Assembly: GCF_016616885.1 (NCBI RefSeq)
Contig: NZ_CP067102.1
Location: 7,468,501 to 7,532,500 of the forward strand
Reading direction: 5' to 3'
DNA: 64,000 bases
Source of the DNA: Bradyrhizobium diazoefficiens
GTDB lineage: Bacteria; Pseudomonadota; Alphaproteobacteria; Rhizobiales; Xanthobacteraceae
This document shows positions 8,822 through 17,242 of this stretch, in pieces. Both the position numbers and the translations under genes were made by a program. Every line of letters begins with the position of its first letter. The first letter of the stretch is position 1. The notes under the pieces are model-generated. The model was not told where the DNA came from, did no database searches, and saw only the letters and a program-made list of their open reading frames with translations.

Positions 8822-9277
8822 ATGCGGCGGACGAAGCAAGCTTCGAACAAGAAGCGGATCACCAAAGCTGCAGTACCGGCGCTCGGGTTTGCCGGACTGA
8901 CTTTTTCGCTGGCGGGAAGCGCGATGGCATCCGCGGTGCCGGCAGACGAGCCTCCACAAAAACTGAACATCACGCCTGGCCAGTTCAGTGCGCTCAGCGA
9001 GGAGGAACTCGCCGACGTGAACCTCGCCACCTTCCACCTTGCCGGCGACGAAAAAACCTTGAGCGGCGTGCTGCTTGCGCGAGGATGCGGCGGGTGTAGA
9101 GGATGCGGCGGCTGCAGAGGTTGCGGTGGCTGCAGAGGTTGCGCCGGCTGCCGAGCCTGTCGCTGCGGCGTCGGTTGCGGTGGCTGTGGTGGTTGTGGCG
9201 TCGGCTGGATCGGCGTGCCATTGCCGGTGGCATGCACGGGATGCTGCGCATCATGGGGCCGCTGCCGCTGGTGCTAG
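8822..9277 (+). CDS. putative TOMM/LAP RiPP precursor peptide, Cys-Gly-rich core
   Basis: A 151-residue peptide in two parts. The leader (~1-88) begins MRRTKQASNKKR, has a hydrophobic stretch resembling a signal peptide (~16-38) and an acidic helix-like segment with ALSEEELADVNLATFHL. The core (~89-151) is built of GCGGC/RGC triplets and then a tail ending GRCRWC; it contains 18 Cys. Cys after Gly or Arg is the substrate pattern for thiazole formation. The start ATG at 8822 has a strong TTGGAGGA at 8807-8813, whereas the open frame from 8753 lacks one. The next two genes are a YcaO cyclodehydratase and a SagB dehydrogenase, which is the context of a thiazole/oxazole-modified microcin. Final structure and activity are inferred. 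Confidence 0.75.
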   Translation: MRRTKQASNKKRITKAAVPALGFAGLTFSLAGSAMASAVPADEPPQKLNITPGQFSALSEEELADVNLATFHLAGDEKTLSGVLLARGCGGCRGCGGCRGCGGCRGCAGCRACRCGVGCGGCGGCGVGWIGVPLPVACTGCCASWGRCRWC

Positions 9278-9319
9278 GCGTGAGCGCTCCCTGACTGGAC
9301 ATCGACAGGTCGCAATTTC

Positions 9320-9357
9320 ATTGGCCGGGCTCGCAAGCGACCCGGCCAATTTCTGTT
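9320..9357 (+). terminator. intrinsic terminator/attenuator after the precursor gene
   Basis: A perfect 10-bp stem, ATTGGCCGGG at 9320-9329 with CCCGGCCAAT at 9341-9350, an 11-base loop and a TTTCTGTT tail. It lies 43 bp after the precursor stop and about 170 bp before the YcaO start. It could make the precursor transcript much more abundant than the enzyme transcript, as is common in RiPP clusters. Confidence 0.75.
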
Positions 9358-9526
9358 GTCGTACGGCATTCACTTCGTCTGGCCTCAGCTTGCCGATCGC
9401 GAGCGAGTATGTTCCAACTCATGCCAAGAAATCCGGTGGTGCTCGGCGTACAAGTCGGGCCGCCCAGGCGTTTGTCGTGCCCTCAACGATCCGGCATGGC
9501 GGGAACAGGATCAGCGTGCTGCCCCG

Positions 9527-11767
9527 ATGACAGTCAAGCGAAAGAGCAGCACTGCGAAGCAGACCCGCAAGGGCATTTTGCGCTTCGCGCCGAACTTCAC
9601 CGCCTATCTGCTTCCTCCCAATGTGGTCTGTCTCTACTCCGAGAACCGCAAATTCTTCCTGCACGGCGATCTCTATTGCGCCGTGGCGAGTGCGATCGGA
9701 AAAAACGGCAAGGGTGCGCCGGAGATCATCCGGCAGCTTTCAAAGAGATTTCCGACAGCCGAGATCGAGGAAGCGATCAGGCGGTTGCTCGAGCGCCGCT
9801 ACGTCGTCAGCGGCGCATCGCATACAGGCGCCGTTGACGGATATTGGGCCAGCCTCGGCCTGCCTCCCGAGATCGCCGAGGAAAACCTGCGCAACTGGCC
9901 GGTGCGGGTGGAATCGATCGACGTCAAAGGCGCGGGCGAGCTGAGCGCGGCGTTGAGCAAGCTCGGGGTTCACATCACCAAGCGATCGCCGAGGCTCGTC
10001 ATCACGCTTGTGAACGACTACCTCGAGCGGCGGCTCGCTGACGTGAATGGGGAGCGCGTCGCCGACGGGACGCCCTGGCTGCTGGTTCAGCCGTCGGGCG
10101 TGTTTCCGCTGGTAGGACCTGTGTTCAAGCCGGGCGAGAGCGCCTGCTGGACCTGCCTGCACGATCGCATGATCCGCAATCGCGAGATCAAGGGATTTCT
10201 CGACCGCGGAGCGGCGCAAGCTGTCGCGATATCACCGCTGGTCAACGACACCGTCGGACAGACCGCGATCCACTTCGCGGCCGTTGAGATCGCGAAGGCG
10301 ATCGCCTCCGGATTTCGCACTGATCTCAACGATCACATCGCAAGCTTCGACCTGACCGGGGCCGCCATCGCCAAGCATTACGTCGCGAAGCGCCCGCAAT
10401 GTTCGGCCTGCGGCAGCAAGAAGCTGAGGAATCCGCGACGGGCCGCAGCGCCGATCGAAATTGCCGCGGGCCAAAAGCTCGTCATGACCAGCGGTGGATA
10501 CCGCACCGTGACGTCGCGAGCCACCGTGGCGCGGTTTCGCAAGCACGTCAGTCCGCTGACCGGCGTGGTGTCGCGGCTCGAGCGGATCGAGGCCGATCTG
10601 CCGATGAACACCAATTTCTTTGCGCATCACAATTTCTCTGCGCCGGCCTGGAACGTCGATCAGCTCAGGTCCGGCCTGAGCGGCGGCAGCTTCGGCAAGG
10701 GCTCGACGGCCGAGCAGGGCGAGGCCAGTGCGCTGATGGAAGCGATCGAGCGCTACTCCGGCATTTTTCAGGGCGACGAGATCAGGGCGAAGCGCCGCTT
10801 TGCCGATTTCGCGCCCGGTGACGCGCTGCTTCCCAACGACGTCCAGTTCTTCAGCGATCTGCAGTTTCAAAACAGGCATGTCCCGCTGCCGGACGATTCC
10901 CATCCCGTCCCCGAGCCGTTCGATCCCTCGACCAGCACGGAGTGGTCGCCGGTCTGGTCGTTGCGTGACAAGCGCTTCAAATATCTTCCGACCGGCCTTT
11001 TGTATTTCTTCTATGGCGGCTTCCACACCGATTCCAACGGATGCGCGGCCGGCAACACCCGTGAGGAGGCCATCGTTCAAGGCTTCCTTGAGCTGGTCGA
11101 ACGCGACGCCTACGCGATCTGGTGGTACAATCGCGTGCGGCGCGCTGAGATCGACCTTTCGCAATTCGAGGATTCCTATGTGCGCGATCTTCAACACCAG
11201 TTTGCCGATGCGGGCCGCCGGCTCTGGGTGCTCGACATTACCAGCGATCTCGGCATTCCCTCCTACGTCGCGATCATGCACTGGATGCAGAACGGACACG
11301 AAAATATCGAGTTCGGATCCGGCTCGCATTTCGATCCCCGCATCGCCCTGCTGCGGTCCCTCACCGAGCTGACCCAGTTCATGTCGATTGGCATGATGGG
11401 CGGCGGGAGCGGCGAGAAACCGTCGCTTGACGGTGTCACGCCGCTGCGGCTGGACGATCATCCGTTCCTGATCCCCGACGACAATCCGCTTCTCCCGCCG
11501 GCGCCAGATCTCGAGGTTCACGACAACACGCGCGACCAGGTCAATGCCTGCGTCGAGATCGCGGTCAGGGCGGGATACGATTTCCTGGTGCTCGACCAGA
11601 CGCGGCCCGACGTCGAGGTCCCCGTCGTCAGAGTGCTCGTTCCGGGCTTGCGGCATTTCTACCGCCGCTTCGGGCCCGGCCGGCTTTACGACGTCCCGGT
11701 GAAGCTTGGACTGCTGGACCGCCCGCGACTGGAAAGCGAGCTGACGTCGTTCCTGCCACATACCTGA
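9527..11767 (+). CDS. TOMM cyclodehydratase: E1-like/RRE domain fused to YcaO
   Basis: A 746-residue fusion. The N-terminal ~340 residues resemble the E1/ThiF-like, leader-binding partner of TOMM synthetases, with two CxxC zinc motifs (CWTC and CSAC). The YcaO domain follows, with its ATP-binding motifs visible: GEASALMEAIERYSG, GNTREEAIVQGFLELVERDAY and RIALLRSLTELTQF. It would use ATP to phosphorylate the amide oxygen and cyclise Cys into thiazoline on the upstream precursor. The C-terminus ends LTSFLPHT, without the PxPxP tail typical of many TOMM YcaO proteins. Start: ATG 9527 (MTVKRKSS); the open frame begins at 9356, inside the terminator tail, so that start is unlikely. The Shine-Dalgarno at 9527 is weak. 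Confidence 0.88.
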   Translation: MTVKRKSSTAKQTRKGILRFAPNFTAYLLPPNVVCLYSENRKFFLHGDLYCAVASAIGKNGKGAPEIIRQLSKRFPTAEIEEAIRRLLERRYVVSGASHTGAVDGYWASLGLPPEIAEENLRNWPVRVESIDVKGAGELSAALSKLGVHITKRSPRLVITLVNDYLERRLADVNGERVADGTPWLLVQPSGVFPLVGPVFKPGESACWTCLHDRMIRNREIKGFLDRGAAQAVAISPLVNDTVGQTAIHFAAVEIAKAIASGFRTDLNDHIASFDLTGAAIAKHYVAKRPQCSACGSKKLRNPRRAAAPIEIAAGQKLVMTSGGYRTVTSRATVARFRKHVSPLTGVVSRLERIEADLPMNTNFFAHHNFSAPAWNVDQLRSGLSGGSFGKGSTAEQGEASALMEAIERYSGIFQGDEIRAKRRFADFAPGDALLPNDVQFFSDLQFQNRHVPLPDDSHPVPEPFDPSTSTEWSPVWSLRDKRFKYLPTGLLYFFYGGFHTDSNGCAAGNTREEAIVQGFLELVERDAYAIWWYNRVRRAEIDLSQFEDSYVRDLQHQFADAGRRLWVLDITSDLGIPSYVAIMHWMQNGHENIEFGSGSHFDPRIALLRSLTELTQFMSIGMMGGGSGEKPSLDGVTPLRLDDHPFLIPDDNPLLPPAPDLEVHDNTRDQVNACVEIAVRAGYDFLVLDQTRPDVEVPVVRVLVPGLRHFYRRFGPGRLYDVPVKLGLLDRPRLESELTSFLPHT

Positions 11768-11779
11768 AGGCTGGCCTCG

Positions 11780-13240
11780 TTGCGCGCACCCCGGAAAAAG
11801 CCGACGAGGACAAGCGCCCCCATCATCGCCGCGCGATTGAACGGCCGCTTCTCCCTGCAGATGCAGGCCGACGGAAGCATTGCCGCTGTCTCCAGCGATT
11901 ATTCGGTCAGCCTCGGACAATTCAGCGCGGCGGCGATTGCCCGGGCCGGGCATCTCGCGACCGCCCTTCCGCTCGCATCGCTTGCTGGCAAGAGCGTGGT
12001 CGCGAAGCAGGTTCATGGTCTGGTGCAGCGGCTGGCGCGGCACGGGCTTCTCGACTACCGCCTGTTCTCTCCCCGCGATGCGCAAGACCTGGTGATCATC
12101 GAACCGCAGATCGCCGACTACTGGCCGCAACGCGCCAAGCTATCGAGCGGCGATACGATCGTGTTGTCGCGCTTTGCCTATCTGCGCCGGCGCGGCAATG
12201 AGATGGTGCTGGAATCGCCGCGCGCCGGCGCACTGTTCCGGATTTGCGATCCCGCCATCGCCGCCACGCTGGCCGCCCTCTCGCGGCCGCAAAAGATCAG
12301 CAGGCTTCGCAGTCAAGGCGCCTCCCTGAACCTCGACCTGCTCGGCTTGCTGCTCGACAGCGAGATGCTGATCAAGCTCGGTGCGAATGGCGCAGACGGC
12401 GGTGGGGTGACCGAAGGCGACCGCAATCTCGTGCTCTGGGATTTCCACGATCTCGTGTTTCACACCCGCAGCACGGAGGGCCGGCACGTCAATCCGGTTG
12501 GCGGCGCTTACCTCCATGCGCGGGCTGTTCCGCCGCTGCCCGCGGTGCGCCCGCGCTGGCCCGGCAAGACGATCGCGCTGGGCAAACTCGGCGCGCCCGA
12601 GCCGAAATCGCCCTTCGCAAAACTGTTGCGCGAGCGTCATTCGACACGGGATTTCGACGACCGGCATCCGATCACCCTTCCCGAGCTCGCGCAGTTTCTC
12701 GACACGACCGCCCGCGTGCTGTCGGAATGGAAGGGCGAGGCAGATTTCGACGGTGGCCTTGAGGTCAGCTACAGCTCGAGACCTTATCCGGCGGCAGGCA
12801 GCGCGTATGAGCTTGAGTTGTACCTGGCGGTGTCGAACTGCGAGGGGCTGGCGCGTGGGCTTTATCACTACGATGCCGGCGGCCATGCGCTGGTCGCGAT
12901 CGACGCCTCCGCAAATCAGCTCCAGGCGCTCTCAATGGCCGCCGCGTTTGCCATGGGTGCATCCGCTCCGCCGCAAATCCTGATCACGATCGCCGCGCGC
13001 TTCGGGCGGATCTCCTGGAAGTACTCCTCGATCGCGTATTCGCTGATCCTGAAGGATGTCGGCTGCCTGATCCAGACATTCTATCTGGCCGCAACCGATA
13101 TGGACCTCGGCGGCTGCGCCATCGGCACCGGCAACATCGATCTGTTTGCGAAAACGACGGGACTCGAATTCCACGTCGAGGGCGCAGTCGGCCAATTCGC
13201 GCTTGGGCGCGGGAGGAAGACGGGGAGCTCCAGCCAGTGA
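11780..13240 (+). CDS. SagB-type FMN dehydrogenase (thiazoline oxidase)
   Basis: A 486-residue protein whose C-terminal half is a nitroreductase-fold SagB/ThcOx domain: RHSTRDFDDRHPITLPEL, then RPYPAAGSAYELELYLAV, GLYHYDAGGHAL and DVGCLIQTFYLAATDMDLGG. The N-terminal ~250 residues form a winged-helix-like or peptide-binding extension, as in other SagB proteins. It should use FMN to oxidise thiazolines to thiazoles on the RiPP precursor. Translation starts at a TTG (11780) preceded by GAAGG at 11766-11770, 12 bp after the YcaO stop, which implies coupled expression. Confidence 0.88.
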   Translation: MRAPRKKPTRTSAPIIAARLNGRFSLQMQADGSIAAVSSDYSVSLGQFSAAAIARAGHLATALPLASLAGKSVVAKQVHGLVQRLARHGLLDYRLFSPRDAQDLVIIEPQIADYWPQRAKLSSGDTIVLSRFAYLRRRGNEMVLESPRAGALFRICDPAIAATLAALSRPQKISRLRSQGASLNLDLLGLLLDSEMLIKLGANGADGGGVTEGDRNLVLWDFHDLVFHTRSTEGRHVNPVGGAYLHARAVPPLPAVRPRWPGKTIALGKLGAPEPKSPFAKLLRERHSTRDFDDRHPITLPELAQFLDTTARVLSEWKGEADFDGGLEVSYSSRPYPAAGSAYELELYLAVSNCEGLARGLYHYDAGGHALVAIDASANQLQALSMAAAFAMGASAPPQILITIAARFGRISWKYSSIAYSLILKDVGCLIQTFYLAATDMDLGGCAIGTGNIDLFAKTTGLEFHVEGAVGQFALGRGRKTGSSSQ

Positions 13241-13256
13241 GGCGCGGAGTCCGCCC

Positions 13257-13505
13257 TCAAGCCGCTTCCGAAGTCGATCTCGCACGCTGCTCCAGCACGC
13301 CGATCGTCGCGACCAGATTGTCGCGCCGGGCGCGAAGGTTCGCTGCGAGCAGCGGATAGGTCGGCTGCTGCGCGTCGAACACCCCGGCGCGGGCCTCTTC
13401 CTCGAGAATGTCGGTGTTGAGCAGCCGAACGCGCCACCATAAATCGGCGATCAATGCGTCGAGCCGGAGTTCTCCGGCAGCACCAGAACGGGACACTTCC
13501 TGCAT
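13257..13505 (-). CDS. small hypothetical protein beside the RiPP cluster
   Basis: An 82-residue, mostly helical soluble protein (MQEVSRSGAAGELRLDALIADLWWRVRLLN ...). I take the ATG at 13505, preceded by GAGG, not the longer open frame to 13670, whose extra residues are of low quality. It is convergent with the SagB gene, ending 16 bp from it. No family is recognised. A link to the RiPP cluster is possible but not shown. Confidence 0.5.
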   Translation of the reverse strand: MQEVSRSGAAGELRLDALIADLWWRVRLLNTDILEEEARAGVFDAQQPTYPLLAANLRARRDNLVATIGVLEQRARSTSEAA

Positions 13506-13635
13506 CACTTGCCTCACCCTGAAACGGCCTCCCTGCTGAGGCCTGGCTTTGGTCAGGACTGAGCAAGCGTGATGCCAGGAACGGGCCTGGACGCGAAACA
13601 CGATCGGGACGCAAGCCGGATCCACTGGTCGGGCA

Positions 13636-14619
13636 TCAGCCGAACTTGTAGGGAAGCAGGCGTTGGCCAAAGGGTTCGCCTCGCCAGATCAATTGCAGGC
13701 CCGCGACGATCTCCGCCCCGTAGACGGCGTAAGGAATTTCGATCGACTTCAACCAGGGTGCGACCCACTGGTTGAGCGGCGTGCCGTCGATGCTGACCAG
13801 ATCGCAATCGCCGGGGATTTTCAGGCCGCGCTCGAGCGCGCGCCGGTTCACGCCGTAGGCGATTTGGTCGCTCACACAGAGAATGGCGTCCGGCGTGTCG
13901 CGGCCGGCGAAAATTCGCGCGCCGGCATCATAGCCGATCTGGAGATGCGATCCTCCTTCCCCGCCGGCCCGGATGATCGCCTCGTCGGACCATCCACGCT
14001 GCCGCAGTCGGGCCAGAAAGCCTGACACGCGGTCCCGCGATGCAGACGAGCTCAGCAGGGGAAAAACAACGGCCGGGGCTCGCCGTCCGAGATCGGCGAA
14101 ATAGTCGGCGACGGTCGCACCCGCCGCGCAATCGTCGATTCCGACGAACGGGCCGGCGCCGGTCGGATTCCGGCGGTTCACGAACACCGCCGGCGCGCCG
14201 GACGCGGAAAGCTCACTTAACCCGGGGCTGGGCACCGCCGCGACGAGGACATAGCCACGCACCATCTGAGCCCGCATCGCGTAGAGATATTCGTCCTGAA
14301 GTTCGGGGCGGTCGTGCGTATCGCACAGGACCATCACGTAGCCGGCCTCGCGCAGTGCGGCCTCGGTGGAGCTTGCGATCGTCGCCATGGCCGGATTGTC
14401 GAGATTGGCCGCGATCATCGCAACAAGCTGGCTTTGGCCGCTCTTGAGCGCCCGTCCCACCGGGTTTGGCCGGTAGCCTACTGCCTCGATCGCACCGAGC
14501 ACCCGCGCCACCGTAGCTGGGGAGGCGCGGCGCATCTCACCGTTGACGATCCGCGAGACGGTCGAAACCGAGACGCCGGCCCTGGCGGCGACTGTAGCAA
14601 GTGAGACGTCTTCCGGCAT
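13636..14619 (-). CDS. LacI-family transcriptional regulator
   Basis: A 327-residue LacI/GalR repressor. The helix-turn-helix is SLATVAARAGVSVSTVSRIVN at the N-terminus, followed by the hinge helix (ALKSGQSQL) and a periplasmic-binding-protein-like effector domain (for example FVNRRNPTGAG and DAILCVSDQIAYGVNRRALERG). The start is ATG 14619 with GGGGAGG just upstream; the open frame runs to 14784 but the added residues are not conserved-looking. It is divergent from the sugar ABC operon and likely represses it through the palindrome at 14714-14727, releasing it when a sugar binds. Confidence 0.92.
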   Translation of the reverse strand: MPEDVSLATVAARAGVSVSTVSRIVNGEMRRASPATVARVLGAIEAVGYRPNPVGRALKSGQSQLVAMIAANLDNPAMATIASSTEAALREAGYVMVLCDTHDRPELQDEYLYAMRAQMVRGYVLVAAVPSPGLSELSASGAPAVFVNRRNPTGAGPFVGIDDCAAGATVADYFADLGRRAPAVVFPLLSSSASRDRVSGFLARLRQRGWSDEAIIRAGGEGGSHLQIGYDAGARIFAGRDTPDAILCVSDQIAYGVNRRALERGLKIPGDCDLVSIDGTPLNQWVAPWLKSIEIPYAVYGAEIVAGLQLIWRGEPFGQRLLPYKFG

Positions 14620-14703
14620 CGGCCTCCCCGGGGCTGGTCCGATTGCAGCTATAGCCACAGTCGAGCCCCGTTCCGAGACTCGGCAACACGTTTTAAACCG
14701 AGA

Positions 14704-14732
14704 TTGACAGCTAGGCAAACGTTTGCCAAACT
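14704..14732 (+). promoter_or_regulatory. promoter with embedded LacI-type operator for the ABC/GH31 operon
   Basis: TTGACA at 14704-14709 gives a perfect -35. A weak -10 candidate (CAAACT, 14727-14732) follows after 17 bp. Between them lies the perfect 14-bp palindrome GGCAAACGTTTGCC (14714-14727), which matches the central CG LacI/GalR operator type. Binding there would block RNA polymerase. The regulator gene is on the other strand of this intergenic region. Confidence 0.6.
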
Positions 14733-14866
14733 GGTTTTGCCCTTTGGGAGACCCCCAAGTGGATGCTGATACGGAAGGAAACACCTGCGCCAGAGGATCC
14801 GTCGAAGAACGGGCCCGCGGCGCCTATCTCGCGCGGTCCGACTGGACCGGCGAGCACGGAGGAAAA

Positions 14867-16165
14867 ATGATCGCGCGCGCCGTCAAGCCCGTTATCGCAT
14901 CTCTTGTGCTGTCCCTTCTGTCCGCCGCCGTTTTCGGCGGCCCGGCGTCGGCCGAGACGACAGTGCTCCGCATGGCCTGGTACTCGGACGGCAACGAGGG
15001 CGAGGTGATGGCCGACCTGCTGCGGCGATTTCACGACCAGAACAAGGACATCGACGTCGTTCTCGATCAGGTGCCCTACAAGGCGATCAACGAGAATCTG
15101 CCCGTGCAACTCGCCTCCGGCCAGGGTCCCGACATGGCGCGTATCGTCGATATGGGCGGCCTGTCGCGCTACGCGCTCGATATGCGCCCCTATCTGAAGG
15201 ACCCCGGCTACTGGGAAACGAACTTCGGCCCCTTCCTCGAATGGATGCGCCCGGCGGGAGACCCGCAGGCCATTCCGGGCTTCATGACCCAGCTCACCGT
15301 CACCGGCCCCTTCGTCAACAAGACCCTGTTCGAGCAGGCCGGGGTCGCGATACCCGGCGAGAAGTCGACCTGGGAGGACTGGGCGAAGGCGGTGAAGGAG
15401 GTTGCGGGCAAGGTCCAGGCGCCGTTCCCGCTCGCGCTCGACCGCTCGGGCCATCGCTTCTATGCGCTTGCCGTGTCGCAAGGCACAAAGGTCTTCGACG
15501 CGAACGGCGAGCCTGATGTCGTGGACGAGGGCTTCAAGCGCGCGGCGCAGCTCGTCTACGACTGGCACAAGTCCGGCGTCATGTCGAAGGAGCTGTGGGG
15601 CTCGGTCTCCGGCACGGCCTATCGCGGCGCCAACGACGAGTTCAAGAACGCGCAGGTCGTGATGTACCTGTCCGGATCGTGGCAGACCGCTCAGTTCGCC
15701 AAGACCGTGGACAACGCCTTCGACTGGGTCGCGGTCCCCAATCCCTGCGGACCGGGCGGGTGCAGCAGCATGCCGGGCGGCGCCGGTCTCGTGGCTTTCA
15801 AGCAGACCCAGCATCCCAGGGAAGTCGCGCGGCTGATGGAATATCTCGCGAGCGAACCCGTGCTGGCGGAGTTCTATGCGCGCTCGCTGTTCGTGCCCGG
15901 CCACCTCGGTCTGGCGAAGAAAGGCATCGACTATCCGACGGCCAGCCCCGAAGCCGCCGCGGCGCTGAAGGTCTTCACCGCAAGCGCGGCCCAGATTTCG
16001 CCGCTCGCTTACCGGACCCAGGGCTACATCAACAGCCGGATCATCTTCAACGCCGTCATCAGCCGGCTCGGGCAGGCGGTCTCCGGTGAAACGATGCTTG
16101 AAGACGCCTACAAGCGCATCACCGCGGACGTCGCGCAGCAGATCGCCGAGCGCAACAAGAAGTGA
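14867..16165 (+). CDS. ABC transporter extracellular sugar-binding protein
   Basis: A 432-residue solute-binding protein of cluster 1 (maltose/alpha-glucoside type). It has a Sec signal peptide (residues ~1-30, ending PASAET) and the family pattern LRMAWYSDGNEGEVMADLLRRFHDQNK ... ASGQGPDMARIVDMGGLSRYA. The ATG at 14867 has GGAGGA upstream. It is the first gene of the operon with two permeases, an ATPase and a GH31 enzyme. It delivers a sugar or oligosaccharide to the permeases in the periplasm; the linked glycosidase suggests an alpha-glucoside or alpha-xyloside. Confidence 0.92.
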   Translation: MIARAVKPVIASLVLSLLSAAVFGGPASAETTVLRMAWYSDGNEGEVMADLLRRFHDQNKDIDVVLDQVPYKAINENLPVQLASGQGPDMARIVDMGGLSRYALDMRPYLKDPGYWETNFGPFLEWMRPAGDPQAIPGFMTQLTVTGPFVNKTLFEQAGVAIPGEKSTWEDWAKAVKEVAGKVQAPFPLALDRSGHRFYALAVSQGTKVFDANGEPDVVDEGFKRAAQLVYDWHKSGVMSKELWGSVSGTAYRGANDEFKNAQVVMYLSGSWQTAQFAKTVDNAFDWVAVPNPCGPGGCSSMPGGAGLVAFKQTQHPREVARLMEYLASEPVLAEFYARSLFVPGHLGLAKKGIDYPTASPEAAAALKVFTASAAQISPLAYRTQGYINSRIIFNAVISRLGQAVSGETMLEDAYKRITADVAQQIAERNKK

Positions 16166-16191
16166 CGGCACAGGAGCGAAGGATCACCGCG

Positions 16192-17232
16192 ATGTCGGAC
16201 ATTCCGTCCGCCTCCGTGCCGAAGCCCGGCATCGCCGCGGCAGCGCTCGCGGAATTCCGGCGCGTCGCGGTCCTGCCGGTGGACGTCGCGATGCGTCTGT
16301 TCGATCCGCCGATGCGACGGCTGCAGCGCATGATCGGCGCGCGGCGCATGGCCTATGTGTTCCTGTTGCCCAACTTCGTCTTCTTCGGCCTGTTCGTGTT
16401 CCTGCCGATCGGCATCAACGTCGTGTTCTCGGTGACCGGCGGCACCGCCCTGTTTCCCTCGCAGCGCCCCTATGTCGGCGGCGAACAGTTCGCCCATCTG
16501 TTCGACTGCGGCTCCTATCTCGATCCGGCGACCTGCCGCGAGGACCACTTCTGGCGCGGCGTCGCCAATACCGCGAAGTTCGTCGTGTTTCAGGTGACGG
16601 CAATGGTGGCGTTTTCGCTCGTCACTGCGCTGGTCCTCAACATGAAGATCCGTGGCCGCGGCTTTTTCCGTGCCGTCTATTTCTTTCCGGTTCTGCTATC
16701 GCCCGTGGTCGTCGCGCTGATCTGGAAATGGATCCTGCAGCGCGACGGGCTCCTCAACGCCGCCATCACCACACTCGGCGGTCAGAAGATCCTGTTCTTC
16801 GTCGATCCGAGCTGGGCGATGTTCTGGGCGGTGTTCGTATCCGTGTGGGCGCATATGGGCTTCTACACGCTGATCCTGCTCGCCGGCCTTCAGGCGATCC
16901 CGGCGGACCTCTACGAGGCGGCGGAGATGGATGCGACCCCGCGCTGGCGCGTGCTGACACACATCACGCTACCGCTGCTGTGGCCGAACATGATCGTCGT
17001 GATCGTGCTCGCGCTCATCAAGGGTGCGCAGACCTTCGACGAAGTCTTCGTGCTGACCGGCGGTGGCCCCGGCACCGCCACGCTGATGATCGTCCAGTAC
17101 ATCTACGAGACCGGCTTCGCCAGCCAGGTGCAGAATTTCGGCCTCGCCGCCGCCGCGTCCGTCGTGCTCGGCGTCGTCCTTTTCGTCCTGACGCTCCTGC
17201 AATTCGCCGCCGCGCGGCGCAAAGAGATCTGA
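16192..17232 (+). CDS. ABC sugar permease (MalF-like)
   Basis: A 346-residue inner-membrane permease with several hydrophobic segments (LLPNFVFFGLFVFLPIGINVVFS, VVFQVTAMVAFSLVTALVLN, and others). The EAA loop, EAAEMDATPRWRVLTHITLPLLWPN, contacts the ATPase. The ATG at 16192 has a GGAG upstream; a GTG at 16162 overlaps the previous stop. It also contains a Cys pair in an extracytoplasmic loop (CGSYLDPATCREDH), an uncommon detail. It pairs with the following permease. Confidence 0.9.
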   Translation: MSDIPSASVPKPGIAAAALAEFRRVAVLPVDVAMRLFDPPMRRLQRMIGARRMAYVFLLPNFVFFGLFVFLPIGINVVFSVTGGTALFPSQRPYVGGEQFAHLFDCGSYLDPATCREDHFWRGVANTAKFVVFQVTAMVAFSLVTALVLNMKIRGRGFFRAVYFFPVLLSPVVVALIWKWILQRDGLLNAAITTLGGQKILFFVDPSWAMFWAVFVSVWAHMGFYTLILLAGLQAIPADLYEAAEMDATPRWRVLTHITLPLLWPNMIVVIVLALIKGAQTFDEVFVLTGGGPGTATLMIVQYIYETGFASQVQNFGLAAAASVVLGVVLFVLTLLQFAAARRKEI

Positions 17233-17242
17233 GGTAGCCGCC

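Noticed and set aside
8611..9237. Minus-strand proline/histidine-rich frame across the RiPP precursor
   Set aside because: It is the antisense of the Cys-rich core; the repeat PPQPLQPP mirrors GC-rich GGCTGC runs.
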